Shown piece by piece: positions 24,120 to 33,309 of a stretch of DNA of 33,631 nt; position 1 is the first letter of the stretch, and each line of letters starts with the position of its first letter. Below the pieces are notes generated by a model. It did not search any database. It saw nothing but the letters and a program-made list of their open reading frames with translations, and was not told the DNA's origin. The position numbers were made by a program, and so were the translations under genes. The stretch lies in assembly GCA_024695625.1 (NCBI GenBank), contig JAILHV010000193.1, positions 1 to 33,631 on the forward strand, read 5' to 3'. The DNA is from Treponema sp. GTDB taxonomy: Bacteria > Spirochaetota > Spirochaetia > Treponematales > Treponemataceae.

Positions 24120-24767
24120 ATGCTTGGTGTATACAATTATACGGTTTGGATGACTTACTCTGGAATGCTACTCTCCTATGCAGGAATCACGTTTACCCTG
24201 AACGAGAACTATCGTGCGGCACTCCTCTGCCTGATGATTGCCGGCGTTCTTGACATGCTGGACGGCAAGGTTGCCAGTACAAAGAAAGACCGCAGCGAGG
24301 GTCAAAAGGCCTTTGGAATCCAGATAGATTCCATGTGCGACATAATAAGCTACGGTGTACTCCCTGCCCTTTTTGTATACAAAATCAACGGCTACCACAG
24401 GTTCTCCGGTATAATAAGCGGACTTTACCTCCTCTGTGCACTGATACGCCTTTGCTGGTTCAACGTGGACGAAGCCCAGAGGCAGGAGCGCACCAGCGAA
24501 GAGCGCAACGAATACAAGGGGCTCCCTGTTACCAGCGCCGCAATAATACTTCCCTTCGTCTTTATCGTATGCCGCTTTATCTGCAACCGTCTGGGTTCAC
24601 CCGATCTTTTTGACAGCCGTGTTGAGGCATGGAGCAGCGCAACCCTTATCGTGATGGGCCTCTTCTTTATCACGCCATTCCGCATGAGAAAGCCCCACTG
24701 GACTGGAAAAGCAATCCTTTCCCTTATAGGACTTGCAGAGCTTATAATCCTTTTTATTGAAAAATAA
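24120..24767 (+). CDS. pssA: CDP-diacylglycerol-serine O-phosphatidyltransferase
   Basis: Integral membrane enzyme making phosphatidylserine from CDP-diacylglycerol and serine. The CDP-alcohol phosphatidyltransferase motif is present as D45-x2-D48-G49-x2-A52 ... G66-x3-D70-x3-D74. Two oddities: the residue after A52 is Ser53 where Arg is usual, and 12 residues instead of 8-9 separate it from G66. The catalytic aspartates are intact. Several hydrophobic helices follow. ATG 24120 follows GAGGTAACT, which overlaps the upstream stop. Assignment as PS rather than another CDP-alcohol enzyme rests mainly on the adjoining psd gene. Confidence 0.9.
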   Translation: MLGVYNYTVWMTYSGMLLSYAGITFTLNENYRAALLCLMIAGVLDMLDGKVASTKKDRSEGQKAFGIQIDSMCDIISYGVLPALFVYKINGYHRFSGIISGLYLLCALIRLCWFNVDEAQRQERTSEERNEYKGLPVTSAAIILPFVFIVCRFICNRLGSPDLFDSRVEAWSSATLIVMGLFFITPFRMRKPHWTGKAILSLIGLAELIILFIEK

Positions 24768-25558
24768 TGGACGCAGTTTCTTTTCTCTACGGAACACATA
24801 TTGGCAGGGCCTTACAGTCAGCCTTTCTTGCCTTGCGCATACCAGCATTGCTGGGCATTTATTTGCGCTCCCCCCTTTCTGCCTGGTACATAAAGCCCTT
24901 TGTTAAGAAAAACAATATAGACCTTTCAGACTTTGCCGGTGTAAAATTCCGCACCTTCAACGATTTTTTCACCCGCAAGAAAGACCTTTCCTTTGACAAA
25001 AGTCCAGACAACCTTATAAGCACGGCAGACGGACTTCTTTCTGCATACAAAATAGAAGAAAATTCTACTTTCCGCGTAAAGGGCTTTGACTACAGCGTAA
25101 AAGACCTGCTTCCAGGCTACGAAGATACGGAATCCTTTACCGGGGGAACCTGCCTTGTATTCCGCCTTAGGCCAATAGACTACCACCGCTACATCTTTGT
25201 GGATTCTGGACGCTTGGAAAAGAACCACTTTGTAAAGGGAAGCCTGCATTCCGTACAGCCGGTGGCACTGGAGCGTTACAGGGTCTACACAAAAAACCGC
25301 CGCTCATGGGTAATACTGCACACAGACCACTTTGGCGATGCTGCCCAGATAGAAGTTGGGGCTTTTTCTGTTGGCGGAATAATCAACCACTTGCAGGATG
25401 CAAGCTTTGAAAAGGGTCAGGAAAAAGGCTACTTTGACCTTCACGGCTCTACGATTGTACTGCTCTTGCAAAAAGACAGGGCTACCCTCTTGCCGGAATA
25501 CCAGGATGCATTTACGCACGAAGTTCCGGTGCGCATTGGGGCGGCAATAGCAAAATAA
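24767..25558 (+). CDS. psd: Phosphatidylserine decarboxylase proenzyme
   Basis: Converts PS to phosphatidylethanolamine using a self-generated pyruvoyl group. The cleavage site is HGST with Ser228. The activating Asp is D88 in STADG and His is H140 in RPIDYHRY, so the self-cleavage triad looks complete. HSVQPVAL and IEVGAFSVGGI are family segments. At 263 residues it is slightly short but typical of compact Psd forms. The start overlaps the pssA stop by one base (TAATG), showing translational coupling. With pssA it forms a full PE pathway from CDP-diacylglycerol. Confidence 0.96.
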   Translation: MDAVSFLYGTHIGRALQSAFLALRIPALLGIYLRSPLSAWYIKPFVKKNNIDLSDFAGVKFRTFNDFFTRKKDLSFDKSPDNLISTADGLLSAYKIEENSTFRVKGFDYSVKDLLPGYEDTESFTGGTCLVFRLRPIDYHRYIFVDSGRLEKNHFVKGSLHSVQPVALERYRVYTKNRRSWVILHTDHFGDAAQIEVGAFSVGGIINHLQDASFEKGQEKGYFDLHGSTIVLLLQKDRATLLPEYQDAFTHEVPVRIGAAIAK

Positions 25559-25562
25559 AGAT

Positions 25563-25754
25563 TATTCTCAAGGGAGAACCCTTGAACCCCACCTAAGGGG
25601 AGGCAACTTTTTTAACGTTAAAAAAGTTGCCTACTCCGAAGCGAGGGAGTTCCCTGCTGGAAACTGCGTTGCAAGTTCCCCCTTACCCCCTCCCTTTCCC
25701 GGCACGGCTTAGGGGCATATCGCTCAACGTTTCGCGACATGCCTAAGAACCCCA
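25563..25754 (-). repeat. Family II intergenic repeat, copy 2 (inverted)
   Basis: Minus-strand reading matches copy 1: GGGTTCTTAGG, CCTAAGCCGTGCC, GGGAAAGGGAGGGGG, GCTTCGGA and a CAAGGG-TTCT-CCCTTG hairpin. It carries a perfect 32-bp palindrome at 25601-25632 (half-site AGGCAACTTTTTTAAC) absent from copy 1. The first hairpin keeps its base CTTAGG/CCTAAG but has a longer, different tip. It starts 5 bp after the psd stop. Confidence 0.75.
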
Positions 25755-25839
25755 TACTTTATCGATGATATTTTCTTTGCAAAGGTTCTGTTTATCATAA
25801 AGACAATTTTCCTTGCTGAAAAATAAAAATGCAGGGAGG

Positions 25840-26107
25840 GTAGCTTGGCAAGGCTCAGGGAACGGGGGTTTCTTTCTTGCCATTAATTATAGAACCATGG
25901 AGGGCGGCTTAGCATGGAACAACTTACGCCCGATTGGAGGGGCGCACGCAAGTGCGTTGCCGTAGTGGGTGAGAGCGGGCTTTGCCCGGTCGAACCCTAG
26001 GCAATGGAGGCGAAGGCCGGAACCCCGGAAAGCGGGGCCAACGAGGCACAGATTCCCGATTTTAGCAAAAAAACAAATGGACGGCCTAAAAAGTACCGTC
26101 CAGAAAA
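25840..26107 (-). repeat. Family I intergenic repeat, copy C (hairpin module absent)
   Basis: On the minus strand it starts 16 nt after the stop of the 26124 gene with TTTTCTGGACGGTACTTTTT, then CCCCGCTTTCCGGGGTTCCG, GCCTCCATTGCC, CGCCCCTCCAATCGGGCG, GCTAAGCCGCCCTCCATGG and TGGCAAGAAAGAAA. Between GGCGTAAG and GCTAAGCC the two hairpins of copies A and B are replaced by about ten bases. The remaining 25755-25839 has no gene. Confidence 0.75.
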
Positions 26108-26123
26108 TTAAGAAAAAATAAAA

Positions 26124-27599
26124 TCAATAAGGCTTAAAGTAGGGGTAACTCTTTATGCGCTCAAGGTGAACGAAGCACTTTGGGTATTTCTTTATGAAAT
26201 CCTCAAGGCTAAGAAGCTCGCCCTTTTGGAAGACACGGCAGACAAGGCGTTTGTTTGCGTCAAAGTAGGAGAAGAAGGCCGCACAGTGGTCAAACTTCAT
26301 CGTGTTTTCCTTTATGGCAGGCTCCCTGATTGCACCGATGTAGAACCAACCCGGTTCCGTGCAGGCAAGGACGTAGAGCATTCCGCGGAGCTCGTCTACG
26401 GAATATCCTGTTCCTTCTACATAGCCGGCTGTATTTTCTGCCTTTGAAGGGGTGACCAAGCGGGAAACAAAAGGCTCCACGTTAACGTCCACACCAAATT
26501 TCTTCCAGTCGTCATTCTTTGAACCGCCGCTTTTTGCCCTGATTCCCCTGGGGGAACGTACGACAAAGGCTTTTGCGGCAAGGTTACGGCAAAGGTCAAG
26601 GGTGCGCTTCTTGTTTTCCGTGGAGAATTTGTTCTTCTGGGTAACGGCCGGGGCTGTGTCCAAAAGGTCCGTCGGCTCAAGCATTTCAGCAAGCGATGAA
26701 TTCTGTCCGGTAATGCTACGGATGATTCCGTCTGCAATCCACTTTACAAAACCGTCCTCGCCAAGGAGCAGCTTTGCGTCTTCCTGTGACTGGGAGGCAT
26801 CTGGTGCGCTGCGGAGGAAGGAGGAATAGTCAGCCTCTTCCTTTTTGTAGGGTTCGCCGGTAAGTATGTTGAGCACGTTGCCCCTTTCATCGCAGGCTGC
26901 ATATTCAGCGTATTTTAATGAAGGAAGCTTCTGCCTTATTACGGCAATCATCCTGATTATTTCCGTGTAGTCGTTGTTTGAAAAGTCAACCTTGTACCAG
27001 GGAAGTGCCTTGCGGGTATGGTTGTAGACTTCCTGGAAGGACATGGTGTAAAGGTTCTTGAAGTCGATTCCAAGGGGAACAGAACGGGCTGCATAATATG
27101 AGCAGACTACAAGGTTTGCAAAGGTCTTGTGGCCGGAGGGTACAAATGAAAGGTAAACGTCCTCATCGTAGGAAAAGTGCCATTCTATGCGGACAGGCTT
27201 TCCGCTTGCCTTTTCCTTGTACAAAATCCAGCTTCCTGCAGAATCCTTGTAGTAGTGGGGAATCTTCTGAATCTGGCGGTTTTCTCCGTCTATGAACTCT
27301 GTCTGGCTGTATGTCTCCGGGCAAACGATTATGGCATACTCGCTTTCACCTGAATCTTCCATGCGGATTTCAAAGAGGTTTCCGATGGCGTCGGTGCTGT
27401 GCTCGGCGGCCTTACCCTTTATAGCGGCATAGGGCTGCTCAAGCCATTCCTGCTGAATCTTTGTGCGTATCTCCGCAGAATCCGGGATTCCAGCCTGGTT
27501 GTATTCGGCAAAGGCCCGGCCGGGTGCAATAAGCAGAGCCAACAGCGGGGCTGCCAGTGACAATTTCTTTGCAAAGCTCTTAAAATTCATCTTAAACAT
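26124..27599 (-). CDS. Exported protein of unknown function
   Basis: 491 residues, not recognised. The signal peptide runs from MFKMNFKSFAKK through a Leu/Ala core to GRAFA, with cleavage expected near residue 31. No lipobox. The mature part is rich in aromatic and charged residues with no obvious repeat or catalytic motif. ATG 27599 lies 11 nt after GGGAGGA; ATG 27590 or TTG 27608 are alternatives. It starts 42 nt after the activase-like gene and is probably cotranscribed, though a functional link is not evident. Likely periplasmic. Confidence 0.75.
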   Translation of the reverse strand: MFKMNFKSFAKKLSLAAPLLALLIAPGRAFAEYNQAGIPDSAEIRTKIQQEWLEQPYAAIKGKAAEHSTDAIGNLFEIRMEDSGESEYAIIVCPETYSQTEFIDGENRQIQKIPHYYKDSAGSWILYKEKASGKPVRIEWHFSYDEDVYLSFVPSGHKTFANLVVCSYYAARSVPLGIDFKNLYTMSFQEVYNHTRKALPWYKVDFSNNDYTEIIRMIAVIRQKLPSLKYAEYAACDERGNVLNILTGEPYKKEEADYSSFLRSAPDASQSQEDAKLLLGEDGFVKWIADGIIRSITGQNSSLAEMLEPTDLLDTAPAVTQKNKFSTENKKRTLDLCRNLAAKAFVVRSPRGIRAKSGGSKNDDWKKFGVDVNVEPFVSRLVTPSKAENTAGYVEGTGYSVDELRGMLYVLACTEPGWFYIGAIREPAIKENTMKFDHCAAFFSYFDANKRLVCRVFQKGELLSLEDFIKKYPKCFVHLERIKSYPYFKPY

Positions 27600-27641
27600 A
27601 CTAGTCAAGTCCTCCCGGAACTAGAAATACGGCTTTAGCTT

Positions 27642-30600
27642 TCATGCGGGCGGCATGTCGGCGGGGCTTACGCTTTCCGTGTCCGAAAAATCGGCAAAAC
27701 CTTCCGCATAGCTTACGCGGGGCTTTACCACGGTTTTATCGGGATTATGAATCATTCCGTCATCCCTTTCGTCAGGATGCATTCCAACAGGCGCATTGCT
27801 CAAAAGAAGCTTTAGCCTGTTAAGCTGGTTCACTTCGCTTGAACCCGGGTCGTAGTCTACCGGAGAGATATTTGCTCCCGGATAGCGGCGGCGGAGTTCC
27901 TTTATCATGCCCTTACCGGTAACATGGTTTGGAAGGCATGCAAAGGGCTGCACACAGGCAATGCTGGGCACACCCGAATGTATCAGCTCTACCATCTCTG
28001 CTGTAAGAAACCAACCTTCGCCGGTAATGTTACCAAGCTGAACGATGTCGTTGACCCCCTTCATCAAGTCGTAGATGCCCGTGGGCGGATCAAAGCGGCG
28101 GCTCTTCTTAAGCTGCTTCTTGATGTAGCGGCGGTAGCGTTCCAGGAACCAAACAAGGAGCCTTGCGTTGCGCTCGGTCTTCTTTGGGAAGGCAAGCTCT
28201 TCGTGGCGGAAGATTCCGGTGCTGAATGTATAGAACAAGAAATCTGCCAAGTCAGGCATTGAACATTCGGCACCTTCCCTTTCTATAGTATCGACAATTT
28301 GGTTGTTTGCTGTAGGGTGGAATTTTACAAGAATCTCCCCTACCACACCCACGCGGGGCTTTTTTACCGGCAAAAGCGGCAGGTTGTCAAAGTCTTTTAC
28401 GATTCCGCGGATGATTTTATGGTACTTTAGCGCACCCATGTGTTTTAGGGATGCCTCTATGATTCCGTTCCACTTTTCGTAGAGGGCATTTGCACTACCG
28501 GGTGTTGCCTCGTAGGGACGGGTACGGTAAAGGCAGCGCATCAAAAGGTCGCCAAGCATTACGCCCTTCATTGCCCTGGAAACCAGAGAAAGGGTTATCT
28601 TAAAGCCCGGGTTGCTTTCAAAGCCCTGTGCGCTAAGGGAAATGACAGGCACTTTGGAAAGCCCTGCATCGTTAAGCGCACGACGGATGAATCCAATGTA
28701 GTTTGTTGCACGGCAGCCACCACCCGTCTGCGAAATTAGGAGGCTAACCTTGTCCAGGTCGTACTTTCCGCTCTGGAGGGCAGAAATCATCTGTCCTGCC
28801 ACAAGGATTGAAGGGTAGCAGGCATCGTTGTTAACGTACTTTAAGCCGGTGTCCACAGCCTTGGGGTCTGTAGCGTCAAGAACCACAAAGTTAAAGCCTG
28901 AATACTGGAAGGCCTTCTGCACAATCCTAAAGTGGATGGGGCTCATCTGAGGCGCAAGGATTGTATGGCTGAACTTCATTTCCTTTGTAAAGACCTGCCT
29001 CTTGTAAGCTGAACTCTTTACGCTAAGCTTTATGCGGTTCCTCTGCCTTGCCTTAACAGCGGCAATAAGGCTTCTAATTCTAATTCTTACCGCTCCAAGG
29101 TTGCTTCCCTCGTCTATCTTGATAAGCGTATACATGCGGCTCTTGGCCTTAAGGATTTCGTCAACCTGGTCAGAGGTTACGGCATCAAGTCCGCAGCCAA
29201 AAGACGTAAGCTGCACAAGCTCCAGGTTTGGCATGCCGGAAACAAATGCTGCTGCTCGGTAGAGGCGGTTGTGGTAGGTCCACTGGTCAACAATGCGGAG
29301 GGGCCTTTCTATTGCGCCAAGATGGGCAACTGAATCTTCCGTAAACACACCCAGCCCAAGACCGTGAATCAGTTCTGGAATTCCGTGGTTAATCTCCGGG
29401 TCCATGTGGTAGGGGCGGCCTGCAAGCACAATTCCGTTTGCACCGCGGCGGATAAGGGCCTCCAAAGCTTCCTCACCGGCAAGCGATGTTTCCTTCTTGA
29501 ATTTTTCCTGCTCAGCCCAGCCTGCATCAACTGCCTTATTTACCTCGTCAAAAGAAAGGCTCTTGAAATGCTTCTTAAGCTCCTCGTAAAGACGCTCTGC
29601 AAGACGTGGCTTGTCGTAAATAGGAAGGAAGGGGTTCATAAAGAGAATGCTTTCATCCTGCCTAAGGCGCTCAATGTTGTTGCGCAAAACCTCTGGATAG
29701 CTTGTTACAACCGGACAGTTGTAGTGGTTTCCAGCCTCCGGGTCTTCCTTAATTTCATAAGGGGCACAGGGATAGAAGATGAACTTGCAGCCCGACTGCA
29801 AAAGGCTCTCTATGTGGCCGTGGGTAATCTTTCCCGGGTAGCAGACAGACTCGCTCGGAATGGATTCAAGGCCCTTTTCGTAGACGGCACGGCTTGAACG
29901 CGGGGAAAGCCTAACCCTAAAGCCAAGCTTTGTAAAAATGGTGAACCAAAGGGGATAGTTCTCGTACATGTTAAGCACGCGGGGAATTCCAACGTCCCCC
30001 ATGGGAGCATCCTCTTTCTTTAGCGGAGTATAGCTAAAGAGCCTCTTGTATTTCCATTCAAAAAGATTGGGCAAGTCAGCAGGAGAATCCTCATCTGCCC
30101 CGGAAGAAGCCTCTGCATTGCTTGCATCCTTAACCTTTACATCGTCATCAAATTCCGCACCACGCTCGCACCTGTTTCCGGTTATAAAGCGGCTAACCTT
30201 CTCGCCTGTAGTAAAGGTGTTTATAGTAAGAAGACAGTTGTTGGAACACTTTCCGCATCTCTTAAGCTCAAGGCTAACCTTAAAAGATTCCAGCTGCTCA
30301 AGAGAAGCAATCCCGGACTTTATGAATTTTGGCGTCTGGTCAGGATCATCAGGCTTTGGACGGCGAAGATCCTCCCACTGGTCCTGGGCAATAAGGGCAG
30401 AACCGTAGGCACCCATAAGCCCCGCAACATCCGGGCGGTATACGTTAACACCGGCAATCTTTTCAAAAGCGCGCAGAACGGCATCATTGTTAAAAGTACC
30501 GCCCTGAACCACAACCTTGCTGCCAATGTCGGAAGCCTTCCTAAGCTTTATTACCTTGAACAGGGCATTCTTTATTACAGAATAAGAAAGACCCGCAGAA

Positions 30601-32207
30601 ATATCTGCAACAGAAGCACCTTCCTTCTGAGCCTGCTTTACACGGCTGTTCATGAATACCGTACAGCGCGTTCCAAGGTCAACCGGAGTCTTTGCAAGAA
30701 GGGCAATCTTGGAAAAGTCCTGAACACTCATTCCCATGGTGCTTGCAAAGTGGGCAAGGAATGAACCGCAACCAGAAGAACAAGCCTCGTTAAGCTGAAT
30801 GGAAGTAATGGCCCCGTCCTTCATGCGCAGACACTTCATATCCTGACCGCCAATATCCAAAAGGAATTCAACCCCAGGAACAAAAAAGTCTGCCGCGCGG
30901 TAGTGGGTAATAGTCTCAACTTCACCCGCATCAACGCCAAGAGCCGCCTGGAAGAGTGCCTCTCCGTAACCGGTAGAAACAGAGCGTGCAATATAGCAAT
31001 CCTTTGGCAAGATTTTATATAGCGACTTTAGCACTTTTACCGCAAGCTCAACAGGATTACCCGCATTAACATCGTAGAAGCGCCAGAGAATGCGCCCCTG
31101 CGTATCCGTAAGCACCGCCTTTGTAGTGGTGGAACCGGCATCCAGACCCAAGAAAACAGGCCCCTGGGTTGACTGCAAGTCACCGGTAAGAGCCTTTTCC
31201 TGGGCATGACGGGCATTAAATTCATCAAGCTCCGACTGGCTGCGGAAAAGAGGCTCAAGACGCTGAACCTCCTGCATCTCCGCCCCAACAAGATTCTTAA
31301 GGCTTTCACGGAACTGGGCAACCGTAGGAAAGACATTCTCAGAAGCCGCAGCACCCTTAATGCAGCTGATTTCCCTTTCCGCAGAAAAAGCCGCACCGGC
31401 CGCCACAAAAAGCTGGCTGTTTTCGGGAACAATAGTCTCGTCCGGAGTAAGCTTAAGGGTAACAACAAAACGCTCGCGAAGCTGGTCCAAAAAGTGCAAG
31501 GGACCGCCCAAAAATGCAACGTTACCGCGGATAGGCTTACCGCATGCAAGACCAGAAATAGTCTGGCTAACAACCGCCTGGAAAATGGAAGCCGCAATAT
31601 CCTCACGCCTTGCACCCTCGTTAATAAGGGGCTGAACATCCGTCTTGGCAAAAACACCGCAACGTGCCGCAATAGGATAAATGGTGGAAGCCCCCTTGGC
31701 AAGCTCGTTAAGCCCCATGGCATCCGTCTCCAAAAGAGCCGCCATCTGGTCAATAAAAGCACCCGTACCGCCAGCGCAAGTGCCGTTCATCCTCTGCTCA
31801 ACACCGCCGCGGAAATATGTAATCTTGGCATCCTCACCGCCAAGCTCAATAACAACATCTGTCTTTGGAATAAGACGCTTTACCGCCGTAGTAGCAGCCA
31901 CAACTTCCTGAATAAAAGGAATGTTAAGCCACTGAGAAACCGAAAAACCACCGGAACCGGTAACCTTTATGCTAAGAGGCTGGTCTTGGCCGGCAGGAAA
32001 CTTCTTTTCAAGCTCGTCAAAAGCCTTGTTCACCACGGTGATAATTGTGTTGCGTATATCTGCGCGGTGCCTCTCGTAAGCTCCGTAAAGCAGGGCGTCA
32101 TCGTCCCCCAGTATTACCACCTTAACCGTTGTAGAACCAACGTCAATACCCATGCGGACTGGCTTTACAAGCGGCTTAAAAACTGTATTTGAATCAAGAT
32201 TCGCCAT
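27642..32207 (-). CDS. Large acyl-CoA dehydratase activase-like protein (two ASKHA domains plus dehydratase-like C-terminus)
   Basis: 1521 residues. Two BadF/BadG/HgdC-type ATPase domains: phosphate-binding loops GIDVGSTTVKVV (about 20) and GLDAGSTTTKAV (about 354), and LGGEDAK / IGGQDMK loops. Each has the two cysteines expected to hold a [4Fe-4S] cluster between subunits: C144/C183 and C476/C515. A four-Cys patch follows (RCGKCSNNC ... NRCERG, about 660-695). A DUF2229-like activase region comes next (RVLNMYENYPLWF onward), then a 2-hydroxyacyl-CoA dehydratase-like region (NNDACYPSILVAGQM, QTGGGCRATNYIGF). Such multidomain proteins are widespread in anaerobes and couple ATP hydrolysis to low-potential electron transfer; the substrate is unknown. 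ATG 32207 is preceded by AAAGG. Confidence 0.9.
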   Translation of the reverse strand: MANLDSNTVFKPLVKPVRMGIDVGSTTVKVVILGDDDALLYGAYERHRADIRNTIITVVNKAFDELEKKFPAGQDQPLSIKVTGSGGFSVSQWLNIPFIQEVVAATTAVKRLIPKTDVVIELGGEDAKITYFRGGVEQRMNGTCAGGTGAFIDQMAALLETDAMGLNELAKGASTIYPIAARCGVFAKTDVQPLINEGARREDIAASIFQAVVSQTISGLACGKPIRGNVAFLGGPLHFLDQLRERFVVTLKLTPDETIVPENSQLFVAAGAAFSAEREISCIKGAAASENVFPTVAQFRESLKNLVGAEMQEVQRLEPLFRSQSELDEFNARHAQEKALTGDLQSTQGPVFLGLDAGSTTTKAVLTDTQGRILWRFYDVNAGNPVELAVKVLKSLYKILPKDCYIARSVSTGYGEALFQAALGVDAGEVETITHYRAADFFVPGVEFLLDIGGQDMKCLRMKDGAITSIQLNEACSSGCGSFLAHFASTMGMSVQDFSKIALLAKTPVDLGTRCTVFMNSRVKQAQKEGASVADISAGLSYSVIKNALFKVIKLRKASDIGSKVVVQGGTFNNDAVLRAFEKIAGVNVYRPDVAGLMGAYGSALIAQDQWEDLRRPKPDDPDQTPKFIKSGIASLEQLESFKVSLELKRCGKCSNNCLLTINTFTTGEKVSRFITGNRCERGAEFDDDVKVKDASNAEASSGADEDSPADLPNLFEWKYKRLFSYTPLKKEDAPMGDVGIPRVLNMYENYPLWFTIFTKLGFRVRLSPRSSRAVYEKGLESIPSESVCYPGKITHGHIESLLQSGCKFIFYPCAPYEIKEDPEAGNHYNCPVVTSYPEVLRNNIERLRQDESILFMNPFLPIYDKPRLAERLYEELKKHFKSLSFDEVNKAVDAGWAEQEKFKKETSLAGEEALEALIRRGANGIVLAGRPYHMDPEINHGIPELIHGLGLGVFTEDSVAHLGAIERPLRIVDQWTYHNRLYRAAAFVSGMPNLELVQLTSFGCGLDAVTSDQVDEILKAKSRMYTLIKIDEGSNLGAVRIRIRSLIAAVKARQRNRIKLSVKSSAYKRQVFTKEMKFSHTILAPQMSPIHFRIVQKAFQYSGFNFVVLDATDPKAVDTGLKYVNNDACYPSILVAGQMISALQSGKYDLDKVSLLISQTGGGCRATNYIGFIRRALNDAGLSKVPVISLSAQGFESNPGFKITLSLVSRAMKGVMLGDLLMRCLYRTRPYEATPGSANALYEKWNGIIEASLKHMGALKYHKIIRGIVKDFDNLPLLPVKKPRVGVVGEILVKFHPTANNQIVDTIEREGAECSMPDLADFLFYTFSTGIFRHEELAFPKKTERNARLLVWFLERYRRYIKKQLKKSRRFDPPTGIYDLMKGVNDIVQLGNITGEGWFLTAEMVELIHSGVPSIACVQPFACLPNHVTGKGMIKELRRRYPGANISPVDYDPGSSEVNQLNRLKLLLSNAPVGMHPDERDDGMIHNPDKTVVKPRVSYAEGFADFSDTESVSPADMPPA

Positions 32208-32281
32208 CAATACACAACCTTTTTTTTCTAAAAATCAGGGCAGCCCCCAAAACTATATCTTTTGGAGATTACCATTTTTCT

Positions 32282-32310
32282 ATTATAATAGGAAAGATTC
32301 TTTTATTCAA
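32282..32310 (-). promoter_or_regulatory. Promoter of the activase-like operon
   Basis: On the minus strand TTGAAT (32310-32305), 17-bp spacer, perfect TATAAT (32287-32282). The leader would be about 68 nt, in contrast to the leaderless promoters elsewhere in the window. Confidence 0.75.
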
Positions 32311-32370
32311 CCGAAATTAAAAGTCAGTTACCTAAAACTAACCCACTAAAAGCCAATGCCAGTTCCAAAA

Positions 32371-32426
32371 CTGTCATTCCGAACTTAAAAAAATCGTCAT
32401 TCCGGACTTGTTTCGGAATCTCTGAA
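32371..32426 (+). repeat. Short palindromic element, one and a half copies
   Basis: CTGTCATTCCGAACTT (32371-32386) is followed by CGTCATTCCGGACTTG (32395-32410), the latter completed by TTTCGGAATCTCTG. ATTCCG and CGGAAT form a 6-bp stem. GTCATTCC...GGAATC palindromes are common interspersed repeats in many bacteria. Confidence 0.6.
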
Positions 32427-32436
32427 CCTAGGAACT

Positions 32437-32780
32437 ATTCTGGACGGTACCCTTATTTGCTCTACCACTCTGTCTCTCGGCTAATTCGACCGTCAGCCCC
32501 TTTGCGTCACCGCCGTTCCGCCCTTCCCTAACGGTCATTGCCGCTGCGCGTCAACTTCGGGGCTCCATGGCGGCGTAGGTTTATTGAGAAATCCGCCCTT
32601 CCCTAACCTCAAAGCAGGCCAAGGGTTCACGCAGCAACGCTTCCAGCGGGGCGCGTCATTTTGTTGCAGTAGAAATACGGTAAGTTTTCGTAGAAAACTT
32701 ACGGGAACAAAATACCACGGAGGGGATTTTGTTCCCCGGGCTCCATGGCAGCGTAGGCTTATTGGTGGGATTGCTATTGC
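32437..32780 (+). repeat. Family I intergenic repeat, copy D (composite)
   Basis: The first part matches copy A in plus orientation: ATTCTGGACGGTAC, TTTGCTCTACCA, GGCTAATTCGACCG, TTTGCGTCACCGCCGTTCC, CTCCATGGCGGCGTAGG. The second part has GGCGCGTCATTTTGTTG, hairpin 2 (GTAAGTTTT stem, 32680-32702), hairpin 1 in flipped orientation (GGGAACAAAAT stem around CCACGGAGG), then CTCCATGGCAGCGTAGGCTT. The second part has the same order as copy E, so D looks like two elements joined. Nothing coding is seen in 32208-32888. Confidence 0.7.
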
Positions 32781-32888
32781 TAAGGAAACAATGATTACCA
32801 CAGCTCGATGTCATTATCGGGCTCGACCCGATAATCTATTTATTTGCATTATTGCCACAATGCTATTAATCAGCATTTTCCAAGATTC

Positions 32889-33251
32889 CTACATTTGCAC
32901 ATATCTTATCTGCAACTCACCAAAAGACTCTTTTTGTATCAAATCATATTTACATTCTGATTTTAAATAACCATCCGTATAAATTGTCAGAACATCATCC
33001 TTAACTTCAAAAGCTATTTTTCTTGCCCCACGAAACCTGAATACTTCAACATTATTAACATACAAGCGTGCGTAAGTTGGATCAGAAACGCAGTTTGTTA
33101 TATACGCCTGAATAACATAAGTCTTTGAAATAGTTACCTCTTCCTCTTGAATTAGTGTTTTTTGGGATAAATACCGCATAAAACAAGATTCAAAAAGAAA
33201 ACTTGCAAAATATAAAACTAAAAAAAATAAAACTGTCCTTTTTGTATGCAT
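32889..33251 (-). CDS. Small putative lipoprotein
   Basis: 120 residues, not recognised. ATG 33251 has GGAGG 8 nt upstream; an ATG at 33266 would include that site in the coding sequence. The N-terminus HTKRTVLFFLVLYFASFLFESC is a signal peptide with a permissive lipobox ending in Cys. The rest (about 100 residues) alternates short beta-prone strands (TYVIQAYITN, ARLYVNNVEVFRF, KIAFEVKDDVLTIYTDG), suggesting a small beta domain. It is more AT-rich than most genes in the window and lies beside a decayed gene. Confidence 0.65.
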   Translation of the reverse strand: MHTKRTVLFFLVLYFASFLFESCFMRYLSQKTLIQEEEVTISKTYVIQAYITNCVSDPTYARLYVNNVEVFRFRGARKIAFEVKDDVLTIYTDGYLKSECKYDLIQKESFGELQIRYVQM

Positions 33252-33309
33252 AATATTAGCCTCCATCTATGTACGTTATATTGTAAAATCACTTCCAAAA
33301 CCTTCTTTT

